A stretch of DNA of 6,866 nucleotides, taken from NCBI GenBank assembly GCA_937877295.1, contig CALFIV010000193.1, forward strand, positions 1 to 6,866, written 5' to 3'. Shown here one piece after another: positions 1-4,676 of this stretch (its first letter is position 1; each line of letters starts with the position of its first letter). Origin of the DNA: an uncultured Clostridia bacterium. Its GTDB lineage: Bacteria; Bacillota_A; Clostridia; Christensenellales; CAG-138. The notes below the pieces were generated by a model that saw only the letters and a list, made by a program, of their open reading frames with translations, did no database searches and had not been told where the DNA came from. The position numbers and the translations under genes were made by a program.

Positions 1-84
1 TTTGCCCGCATCAACGCGGACATGAAGCAGGGGCTTTTGAACGAATCCGACGCCCTGCTCCTCGCGATCTACAGAAGCTTTTGA
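1..84 (+). CDS. 3' end of an unrecognised gene (partial)
   Basis: The first 84 bases read in frame 1 as FARINADMKQGLLNESDALL followed by LAIYRSF and a TGA stop; the start lies outside the window. I do not recognise the family from 27 residues and assign no function. The reading frame is supported by an almost identical copy at 2016-2099, where the same frame is kept to a TAA stop. The two copies are identical over the first 55 bases and differ at 7 of the last 29, with the protein changing only at LL>PV and R>K. In the ancestral arrangement this gene probably ended convergently against the noc/parB gene. Here it is followed instead by a palindromic repeat and a lipoprotein gene. Confidence 0.6.
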   Translation, partial: FARINADMKQGLLNESDALLLAIYRSF

Positions 85-92
85 AACAGCAG

Positions 93-233
93 GGGGCTGT
101 TCAGAAAGTCTCAAACGTGTCATCCTGAGAAGCATTTGCGACGAAGGATCTTGAAAAACGGCAGGCTTTTGCAGTATTTTTTCAAAGATTCTTCGCCTTC
201 GGCGCAGAATGACAGGACTTTCTTAACAGCCCC
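93..233. repeat. 141-bp imperfect palindromic (MITE/REP-like) element
   Basis: The ends are inverted repeats: GGGGCTGTT at 93-101 matches AACAGCCCC at 225-233, and pairing continues inward through AGAAAGTC against GACTTTCT. Further in, GAAGGATCTTGAAAAA (144-159) faces TTTTTTCAAAGATTCTTC (178-195). Transcribed, it would fold into one long hairpin. From general knowledge, sequences of the type GTCATTCTGAGC...GAAGAATC recur between genes in many gut Clostridia; the 3' half here (TCTTCGCC...GCAGAATGACA) fits that pattern. It encodes no transposase, so any mobility would be in trans. It lies just 9 bases after a stop codon and may also act as a transcription end for the upstream gene. A 66-aa reading frame across it on the minus strand follows the repeat and is not taken as a gene. 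Confidence 0.7.
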
Positions 234-273
234 GTTTTCCTTTGCACTTCCGTAAGCTGTCAGGAGAGCCGTC

Positions 274-303
274 TTGACATTGCTTTGATCCGGAGTGTAT
301 AAT
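274..303 (+). promoter_or_regulatory. Sigma-A promoter of the lipoprotein gene
   Basis: A perfect -35 hexamer TTGACA (274-279) and a perfect -10 hexamer TATAAT (298-303) are separated by 18 bases. The start of transcription would fall near 310, giving a leader of about 28 bases before the GTG start at 338. The two exact consensus hexamers suggest strong, largely unregulated expression. The promoter lies between the palindromic element and the lipoprotein gene, so the lipoprotein has its own transcription unit. Confidence 0.85.
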
Positions 304-322
304 TTCCCGTGATAAATCATCG

Positions 323-328
323 AAGGAG
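323..328 (+). promoter_or_regulatory. Ribosome binding site setting a GTG start
   Basis: AAGGAG lies 9 bases before GTG at 338-340. No ATG with a comparable site exists nearby, and the signal peptide begins directly at this GTG, so the site decides the start. Confidence 0.8.
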
Positions 329-337
329 AAATAAACC

Positions 338-1984
338 GTGAAATCGCGTATTTTTTTGGTCCTCGCGCTATGCGCAGCGCTGCTGATTTGCGGCTGCGGG
401 AGCCGGGAGACGGTGAAAGAACAACAGACAGAGCCCCCGGTCGCAGGCGAAAACGAGCCGACAGCTGCGCCGGAAGCGGACTACGCCGGCATGACGCTGG
501 ACCAGATCATAGCGCTGGGCGAGGTCGATCAGGATGCATTGATGCAGTATGTCCTGAGCAGACAGGATCTTCCCATGGAGGAAATCATCGCTTCGGGTCT
601 GTTCGATTCCGACGGGCTGTTTGAAATTGTCGTAGAACGGTTTCCTGCCATGACCATCGAGGAAGTCATGGCACTGAACGTGTTCGGCACGGATGAGATC
701 GGAATGCTGAACATGATCCGGCAGGATATCATTGAAAAAAACGGCGGCGTGGACCCGGCCGTCCACACGGAAGAACCGATCGACGGCGTGATCGTAAGTT
801 TCACCCGGGGGATCGTGTCTCACGAGACGGGCTATGCCGTGCAGGGCGGCGACACCCTTTCCACGGAGGGAGAAAGCGCCCTGGAGCTTTCGCTTGGCGG
901 GGATAACTATATTCAGCTCGGCGCATACACCCAGGTAACGCTGCATCGGCAGGGGGAAGAGTTAAGGTTTGAATTGTCCCAGGGCGGACTGTCCTTCTTC
1001 TTTACGAACCCCGAGCAGTTGGACTGCTCCCCGGTCTGCGTCAACTCGCTGTGCACCGTCGACATGCAAAGCAAAGGCGGTTACATCGTTCGCCCCGCCG
1101 GTGCTCTTTGGATCAGAGTCACCCCGTATGCGGGAGAGATGACCATGCATCTGAATGACGGTTCCGCCGTTGTGGCGGCGGACGGCGTGTCCACCAAGCT
1201 TCTGCGTGAAAACGAACTGGACACGAGCGAAGGGTTTTCCGGCACATTCCCGGGCATGACCGACCTGATCTTCAACCACAGGGAGATCGCGGACGTGCTT
1301 GCCCCGGCGTATGATTTGCGCGTCGCGGAGGTGCTGCTGACGGCGGGGATCCGCACGGAGCCGGAGATCCGCATTCGGGATCTGGGCGACGGCACCTATG
1401 ATCGCACGGTCATCGACGTGAACGGAGACGTTATAGAGGACGGGCGGTTCAATTCGGCGGACGACAGCGTTCTGTCGAACCATCTCTATCAATACGATGA
1501 AAACCATCGGGTGATACGGGATGAACTGATCGCGCCCGGCAACTACTGGGGCGGCAGGGTGAACACCTATACCTATTACGATACCGGCGAAGTACAGACG
1601 GACAACTACACCATGCCCGACGGCCGGTTTGAGAACCGGACATACGATAAGCATGAGAATACGATCCTCATGGATGCCGGCATGAACGGAGAGGTGGAGA
1701 CCCATCGGGAGTCGGAATACAACGACGCCGACGTCTGCATTCATGAACGCACCGTGGGGAAGGATTATATCGCGGAATCCTGGTATGACGATGAAGGCCG
1801 CACCCTGCGCTATGTCCGGACGGATCCGGAGGGAAATCCCAAGGAGATCCATGAATATACCTACTACGAGAACGGTCAGATGGCAAGCGAGCGGTATGAG
1901 TACTACCGGGATATGGAGTGGTATGAGACCGCCTATGACGAGAACGGAAACAAGATCAGCGAAAAAAACGGCAAGCTGGAATGA
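338..1984 (+). CDS. Lipoprotein with helical repeats, FecR-like domain and YD/MORN-like repeats
   Basis: This is a 548-aa exported lipoprotein, presumably anchored on the outer face of the membrane; its function is unknown. Residues 1-20 are a signal peptide (MKSR, then a hydrophobic core) ending in the lipobox ICGC with Cys20 as the lipidated residue. Residues 21-50 are a Pro/Glu/Ala linker. Residues 51-131 hold three related helical units of 26-27 residues, aligned on DQIIA (55-59), EEIIA (81-85) and EEVMA (108-112). Residues ~148-290 resemble the FecR beta domain (GDTLSTEGES...LELSLGG...IQLG...VTL...LSQGGLSFFF). Residues ~350-545 are Tyr- and Gly-rich, with units such as YQYDENH, YTYYDTGEV, WYDDEGR, YTYYENGQ and AYDENGN, like YD or MORN-variant repeats. 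Start, ribosome site and promoter are all good. No FecI-type sigma factor or transport gene is adjacent, so FecR-like signalling cannot be inferred. The gene is bracketed by two copies of another gene's 3' end. Confidence 0.85.
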   Translation: MKSRIFLVLALCAALLICGCGSRETVKEQQTEPPVAGENEPTAAPEADYAGMTLDQIIALGEVDQDALMQYVLSRQDLPMEEIIASGLFDSDGLFEIVVERFPAMTIEEVMALNVFGTDEIGMLNMIRQDIIEKNGGVDPAVHTEEPIDGVIVSFTRGIVSHETGYAVQGGDTLSTEGESALELSLGGDNYIQLGAYTQVTLHRQGEELRFELSQGGLSFFFTNPEQLDCSPVCVNSLCTVDMQSKGGYIVRPAGALWIRVTPYAGEMTMHLNDGSAVVAADGVSTKLLRENELDTSEGFSGTFPGMTDLIFNHREIADVLAPAYDLRVAEVLLTAGIRTEPEIRIRDLGDGTYDRTVIDVNGDVIEDGRFNSADDSVLSNHLYQYDENHRVIRDELIAPGNYWGGRVNTYTYYDTGEVQTDNYTMPDGRFENRTYDKHENTILMDAGMNGEVETHRESEYNDADVCIHERTVGKDYIAESWYDDEGRTLRYVRTDPEGNPKEIHEYTYYENGQMASERYEYYRDMEWYETAYDENGNKISEKNGKLE

Positions 1985-2015
1985 TCCTTTCCCGGCGGAA
2001 ATCCGCCGAGGCGCC

Positions 2016-2099
2016 TTTGCCCGCATCAACGCGGACATGAAGCAGGGGCTTTTGAACGAATCCGACGCCCCGGTGCTTGCGATCTATAAAAGCTTTTAA
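2016..2099 (+). pseudogene. Duplicated 3' end of the gene at 1-84 (remnant)
   Basis: This stretch repeats 1-84: 55 bases are identical and 22 of the next 29 match. The frame reads FARINADMKQGLLNESDAPV, then LAIYKSF and TAA. Upstream, the same frame continues as DPFPAEIRRGA back to about 1985, where it runs into the end of the lipoprotein gene in a different frame. There is no start codon or ribosome site of its own, so it appears to be a headless gene end. The stop overlaps the stop of the convergent noc gene (2096-2098), which suggests that this copy marks the original junction with noc. Whether the similarity to copy 1 extends left of 2016 cannot be judged, because copy 1 is cut by the window edge. 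A small GGCGGA/TCCGCC stem at 1994-2007 lacks a T tract and is not called a terminator. Confidence 0.75.
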
Positions 2100-2914
2100 G
2101 TTTTCACGTGAATGATCAGGTCCAACCCGTCCTCGCGGCGGGTTTCTTCGAGCGTGGCGGTCATGCCCGTTCCGTCGAGCTGTTCGATGCAGGTCTTGAC
2201 GCTGTTGACGAACAGACGGCAATCCTTGACGCAGCGCAGCATCCGCACCGGCGCAATATCCTTCTGTTCGAGCATCTTGTCGATCAGTCGCTCCGTTGCC
2301 GCGATCGTGAGCCTTCGCCGTTCGATGACGTCCATCGCCTGCATTCGCTGCTCATCGTCATTGAGCCGTAAAAGCGCGCGTGCATGGCGTTCGGAAAGAC
2401 CGCTTGCGCGCAGCCGGAGACGCACCTCGGGCGAAAGCTTCAAAAGCCGCAGCTTGTTGGAAAGATACGTCGCGCTCTTTCCCAGCCGGATCGCGAGCCG
2501 CTCCTGTGTCAGAGCGAACGCATTCATAAAGGCGTCGAGTCCCTCCGCCTCCTCGATATAATTGCGGCCCTGCCTCTGTGTGTTTTCGATCAGCGCCATG
2601 GCGGCGCTTTTTTCATCGCTGACATGCACCACGATGCAGGGCACTTCCCGATAGCCCAAAAGTCTGCAAGCCTTTAACCGCCGTTCTCCGGCAATCAGCT
2701 CATAGCCGTCGGGAAGCTGACGTACAATCAGCGGCTGAATCAACCCCACCTGCGCGATGCTGACCATCAGCTCGGAGAGCGACGCGCGATCGAACGATTT
2801 GCGCGAGGGATGCGGATTCGGGCGGATCTCCTCGGTCGGCAGCAGCAGCAAGCGCCGATCCGGATCACGTTTGGGCGGCATGTTCAGAAGACCCTGTTGA
2901 AATGAATAGAGCAT
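2096..2914 (-). CDS. noc: ParB/Noc-family protein, probably nucleoid occlusion protein Noc
   Basis: This 272-aa protein has the ParB fold: the N-domain with NPHPSRKSF (33-41), GERRLKA (76-82, the CTP-binding arginine patch of the family) and ENTQRQ (110-115), a helix-turn-helix at ~136-160, and SERHARALLRL (174-184). The C-terminal part (KDCRLFVNS...GLDLIIHVKT) follows the pattern of Bacillus Noc, which ends with a similar D-R-x-x-x-N segment and an I-x-I strand, better than that of Spo0J. Known Noc proteins bind chromosome sites and the membrane to block Z-ring assembly over DNA. The first 12 residues (MLYSFQQGLLNM) could form an amphipathic helix like Noc's membrane-targeting one (inference). 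AAGGAGG at 2920-2926, 5 bases from ATG, supports the start; M12 is an in-frame alternative without such a site. No parA or rsmG is visible nearby. ParB (Spo0J) remains possible. Confidence 0.85.
   Translation of the reverse strand: MLYSFQQGLLNMPPKRDPDRRLLLLPTEEIRPNPHPSRKSFDRASLSELMVSIAQVGLIQPLIVRQLPDGYELIAGERRLKACRLLGYREVPCIVVHVSDEKSAAMALIENTQRQGRNYIEEAEGLDAFMNAFALTQERLAIRLGKSATYLSNKLRLLKLSPEVRLRLRASGLSERHARALLRLNDDEQRMQAMDVIERRRLTIAATERLIDKMLEQKDIAPVRMLRCVKDCRLFVNSVKTCIEQLDGTGMTATLEETRREDGLDLIIHVKT
2100..2115. promoter_or_regulatory. Degenerate parS-like palindrome over the noc 3' end
   Basis: The site is centred on CACGTG (2105-2110) within the 10-bp palindrome TTCACGTGAA. Compared with the known consensus parS, TGTTTCACGTGAAACA, it matches at 12 of 16 positions. 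It covers the last codons of noc (His-Val-Lys-Thr). Known parS sites often lie in or beside parAB, for example one inside spo0J of Bacillus subtilis. The outer positions are poor, so binding is uncertain. Confidence 0.35.
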
Positions 2915-3053
2915 ATGCGCCTCCTTTCCGACCTATATCCTATGCTGCGGCGGTTGTCGAAAGAAAGGCATCAAACAAAGATAGAAGAATTTCGCTAAAA
3001 ATAGTTTTGGTTTTACGGCCGAACGATCGCGAAAAATCATCTTCAAAAAACCG

Positions 3054-3081
3054 TTGCAAATTCGAAAACACATGCTATAAT
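3054..3081 (+). promoter_or_regulatory. Promoter of the ferredoxin gene
   Basis: The -10 hexamer TATAAT (3076-3081) is preceded by TGC, forming an extended -10. The -35 hexamer TTGCAA (3054-3059) lies 16 bases upstream. The leader to the ATG at 3113 is about 25 bases and carries AGGAGGT at 3099-3105, close to the ideal anti-16S match. Confidence 0.8.
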
Positions 3082-3112
3082 GAATTTGTAATCTTATGAG
3101 GAGGTCAAAAAC

Positions 3113-3283
3113 ATGGCATACAAAATCAGTGATGAATGTATCTCCTGCGGCGCATGCGCGGCAGAGTGCCCGGTAGAAGCAATTGCAGAGGGCGACGGCA
3201 AGTACGAAATCAATCCAGACACCTGCATCGAGTGCGGCAACTGCGCAGAGGTTTGCCCCGTCGGCGCACCGGCAGCGGAATAA
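3113..3283 (+). CDS. 2[4Fe-4S] bacterial-type ferredoxin
   Basis: This 56-aa protein starts [20 protein letters not shown]. Two classic CxxCxxCxxxCP motifs are present: Cys9, 12, 15, 19 and Cys38, 41, 44, 48. Each would bind a [4Fe-4S] cluster, the first three Cys of one motif with the last of the other. The length and the spacing between motifs match clostridial ferredoxins (about 55 aa), which are soluble low-potential carriers for hydrogenase, pyruvate:ferredoxin oxidoreductase and similar enzymes. AGGAGGT lies 7 bases before the ATG. With its own promoter and terminator, it forms a monocistronic, probably highly expressed unit. No partner oxidoreductase lies nearby. Confidence 0.97.
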   Translation: MAYKISDECISCGACAAECPVEAIAEGDGKYEINPDTCIECGNCAEVCPVGAPAAE

Positions 3284-3302
3284 TCAATCGACAGCAAAAA
3301 AG

Positions 3303-3329
3303 CAGCTCCGAGCTTTCGGAGCTGTTTTT
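3303..3329 (+). terminator. Rho-independent terminator of the ferredoxin gene
   Basis: A perfect 9-bp stem, CAGCTCCGA (3303-3311) with TCGGAGCTG (3316-3324), has the tetraloop GCTT and is followed by TTTTT. It begins 20 bases after the ferredoxin stop. An A-run precedes the stem, so some activity on the other strand is possible. Confidence 0.93.
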
Positions 3330-3342
3330 CTGTTTCACTTGT

Positions 3343-3449
3343 CCTCATAGCTCCCTTGTCAGGGGAGCTGTCGATGGTATGCGTGGGAAGCGCGCGATCT
3401 GCCGCTGTAACGAAGCGCAGCGGAGTGGAACTGTCAGGTGACTGAGGGG
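3343..3449. repeat. REP-like palindromic intergenic element
   Basis: The ends CCTCA (3343-3347) and TGAGG (3443-3447) are inverted. Inside are AGCTCC/GGAGCT (3349-3354 and 3363-3368) and CCGCTG/CAGCGG (3402-3407 and 3418-3423). The overall plan, AGCTCCCT...GGGGAGCTGTC then AACGAAG...TGACTGAGGGG, resembles a family of dispersed repeats in gut Clostridia (recalled from general knowledge, not searched). It sits between the convergent ferredoxin and membrane-protein genes. It may serve as an end point for the minus-strand transcript, for which no clear T-tract terminator is seen. A 101-aa reading frame over it is not a gene. Confidence 0.6.
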
Positions 3450-3462
3450 TTGTGTCGATACG

Positions 3463-3900
3463 TCAGCCGATCGCGCCGGTCGCCATCAGCATCCGGAAGA
3501 AGCCGCCGACGAACAGTCCGACAATCGACAGTGCGAGTCCCGCGCCTGCAAGGTTCAGTCCGATTGCACTCATCACGATGCCCCTGACGGTGCGGGTGGA
3601 GCGCAGAATGCTCTTGACAAGCCCGACGATGCCGAGAATCACCCCGACGAGGCAGAAGAGCGCAATCACGACTTCGATGACGAGACCGACGCCGGACGCG
3701 GCGGTCAGACCCTCGGAGACGCCGTAGTTCTCCGCTGCGACGGCGACGGCGACGTTCGAAAAGATCGAATAGAAATATGCGCAGAACGCGAACACCATCC
3801 CGATGATGCCGAACACGAGCGCTGCGGTCTGCAGCCCGACGGTCTTCTTTGCTTTTACGGGTTCAACGATGACCTGTTGTGAATTATAATACTGTTCCAT
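3463..3900 (-). CDS. Small multi-pass membrane protein (DUF4190-like)
   Basis: This is a 145-aa protein of unknown function. A polar N-terminus (1-20) is followed by three hydrophobic stretches at ~21-48, ~69-97 and ~107-135, rich in Gly, Val, Ile and Leu. The pattern ALVFGIIGM...GVILGIVGLVKS...RGIVMSAIGLNLAG resembles the DUF4190 type of small membrane proteins, in which Gly-rich helices form paired hairpins (family match by eye only). I place the start at the ATG 3898-3900 because AGGAGG (3909-3914) lies 8 bases before it. The ATG 21 bases further out has no such site, and using it would bury the ribosome site inside the gene. The gene follows the HTH gene after 54 bases on the same strand and may be cotranscribed with it. 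Confidence 0.8.
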   Translation of the reverse strand: MEQYYNSQQVIVEPVKAKKTVGLQTAALVFGIIGMVFAFCAYFYSIFSNVAVAVAAENYGVSEGLTAASGVGLVIEVVIALFCLVGVILGIVGLVKSILRSTRTVRGIVMSAIGLNLAGAGLALSIVGLFVGGFFRMLMATGAIG

Positions 3901-3908
3901 GTTCCAAT

Positions 3909-3914
3909 CCTCCT
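3909..3914 (-). promoter_or_regulatory. Ribosome binding site choosing the inner start of the membrane protein
   Basis: AGGAGG on the minus strand lies 8 bases before ATG 3898-3900. It lies within the seven-codon extension that would result from the outer ATG at 3919-3921, which argues against the longer form. Confidence 0.75.
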
Positions 3915-3954
3915 GTTTCATGATTTTCTGTCGTATGGTATGCCTTGCGGCTGA

Positions 3955-4443
3955 TCATTTCGCTTCGTCCATCTTGCCGGTGTAGATCGCATGTTCGATC
4001 CAGATGCGCATGCCGCGGATGGAACGGTCGAGGTCGGCAAGCTTTTTGAGGATCCCGTCAAACTGCAGCCGCTCGCTCTCGCTGACGCGCCCGTCGACGG
4101 CAATATCGATAAGCCGGTTCTGCTCCTCCTCCATGGCGTGCAGCGCACTTAGAAGCTCCACTGTGAGCTGCGGAAGCTCCTTGAGGCTGACCGACTGCTC
4201 GTACTTCATGCCGATCGGGCATTCGTGCGTGCAGTAATAATTGGAAAGCTCCGGATTGCCGTAGCCTTGCTCCATCAAAAGCACTTCGTCCGGGTGCGGC
4301 GCGCTCTTGCCGCTTTCGATCTTTTCGATGCGGTCCGCGGAGACGAACTCCAGAACTTCGCTTGCCGCCTCGCGGGAAAGCCCGCGTGCTTCACGGCTTT
4401 GCTGATAAATATTTTTGTTTTCCTTGATCGACCGCTTGCCCAT
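3955..4443 (-). CDS. XRE-type helix-turn-helix protein with a CxHxC motif
   Basis: This is a 162-aa protein. Residues ~11-56 (IYQQSREARGLSREAASEVL, then FVSADRIEKIESGKSAPHPDE) have the XRE/Cro pattern, including the closing RIEKIESGKSAPHPDEV signature, so sequence-specific DNA binding is likely. Residues 69-78 are YYCTHECPIG, with Cys71, His73 and Cys75 close together; this could bind a metal or act in redox sensing, but too few ligands are visible to say. Residues 86-162 are helical and charged, with LTVELLSALHAMEEEQNRL and an end helix around IRGMRIWIEHAIY, probably for oligomerisation. GGGAGG (minus strand, 4452-4457) lies 8 bases before the ATG. It is the first gene of a probable two-gene unit with the membrane protein downstream. 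The target is unknown. Confidence 0.8.
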   Translation of the reverse strand: MGKRSIKENKNIYQQSREARGLSREAASEVLEFVSADRIEKIESGKSAPHPDEVLLMEQGYGNPELSNYYCTHECPIGMKYEQSVSLKELPQLTVELLSALHAMEEEQNRLIDIAVDGRVSESERLQFDGILKKLADLDRSIRGMRIWIEHAIYTGKMDEAK

Positions 4444-4471
4444 CGGCTTGTCCTCCCTTTTTTCTGTTTTT

Positions 4472-4500
4472 ATTATACAACGCGCGCGCGGTTTTGGAAA
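4472..4500 (-). promoter_or_regulatory. Promoter of the HTH gene, with a (CG)5 tract in the spacer
   Basis: On the minus strand a perfect TATAAT (4477 down to 4472) is preceded, across a 17-base spacer, by TTTCCA (4500 down to 4495), which matches TTGACA at 4 of 6. The spacer contains five CG dinucleotides in a row (4481-4490). The leader to the ATG at 4443 is about 22 bases. The -35 call is weaker than the -10. Confidence 0.6.
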
Positions 4501-4578
4501 GGACTGTTTGCGCGGATTGCGCAGTGTTATTGCGTCTTTTTTGCGGAAATAGCAGCTGCCATTTGCAGACGGTATGCC

Positions 4579-4607
4579 TTTCGAAAAAATGTCCCCTGCG
4601 CTATGAT
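4579..4607 (+). promoter_or_regulatory. Possible promoter of the flotillin gene (weak)
   Basis: TATGAT (4602-4607) is a 5-of-6 match to the -10. TTTCGA (4579-4584) lies 17 bases upstream but matches the -35 at only 3 of 6. Transcription would start near 4614, leaving a ~63-base leader that contains a GGCGGC/GCCGCC hairpin (4624-4629 with 4637-4642). No better pair is evident between the divergent HTH promoter and the flotillin start. Confidence 0.35.
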
Positions 4608-4656
4608 GAAGCCGTAAACAAGAGGCGGCCGCAAGAGCCGCCGGACACAGGGGACA
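4590..4656. repeat. 9-bp perfect inverted repeat upstream of flotillin
   Basis: TGTCCCCTG (4590-4598) and CAGGGGACA (4648-4656) are exact inverted copies 49 bases apart. They enclose the candidate -10 and the inner hairpin GGCGGC/GCCGCC. The right arm ends 5 bases before the AAAGGAG of flotillin. It could be an operator pair, a leader fold or the ends of a small repeat element; the sequence does not decide. Confidence 0.55.
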
Positions 4657-4676
4657 AAAGGAAAGGAGCGAGAAAC

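Noticed and set aside
302..315. Partial match (11 of 14) to the Bacillus Noc binding site ATTTCCCGGGAAAT
   Set aside because: It overlaps the -10 and start region of a promoter and is not palindromic in its right half, so the match is likely chance.
120..320. 66-aa open frame on the minus strand
   Set aside because: It runs through the palindromic element and over the lipoprotein promoter, so it is a by-product of the repeat.
1987..2000. TTTCCCGGCGGAAA, resembling a Noc site
   Set aside because: The half sites are spaced two bases too far apart for the known consensus, and the sequence is explained by the coding remnant and a small GC stem.
962..2038. 358-aa open frame on the minus strand opposite the lipoprotein
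   Set aside because: There is no recognisable domain and it lies opposite a plus-strand gene with signal peptide, ribosome site and promoter.
2932..2960. TCGACA-N17-TATAGG on the minus strand as a noc promoter
   Set aside because: Transcription would start inside the noc ribosome site, so it is not a convincing promoter; no better one was found between 2915 and 3050.
3136..3441. 101-aa open frame overlapping the ferredoxin gene
   Set aside because: It is another frame of the ferredoxin gene continuing through the terminator and the repeat element.
4494..4676. N-terminal extension of the flotillin frame (61 extra residues, Cys-rich)
   Set aside because: It has no ribosome site, overlaps the promoter region, and would place a polar extension before the membrane anchor. 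ATG 4677 has a good ribosome site and gives the normal flotillin N-terminus.
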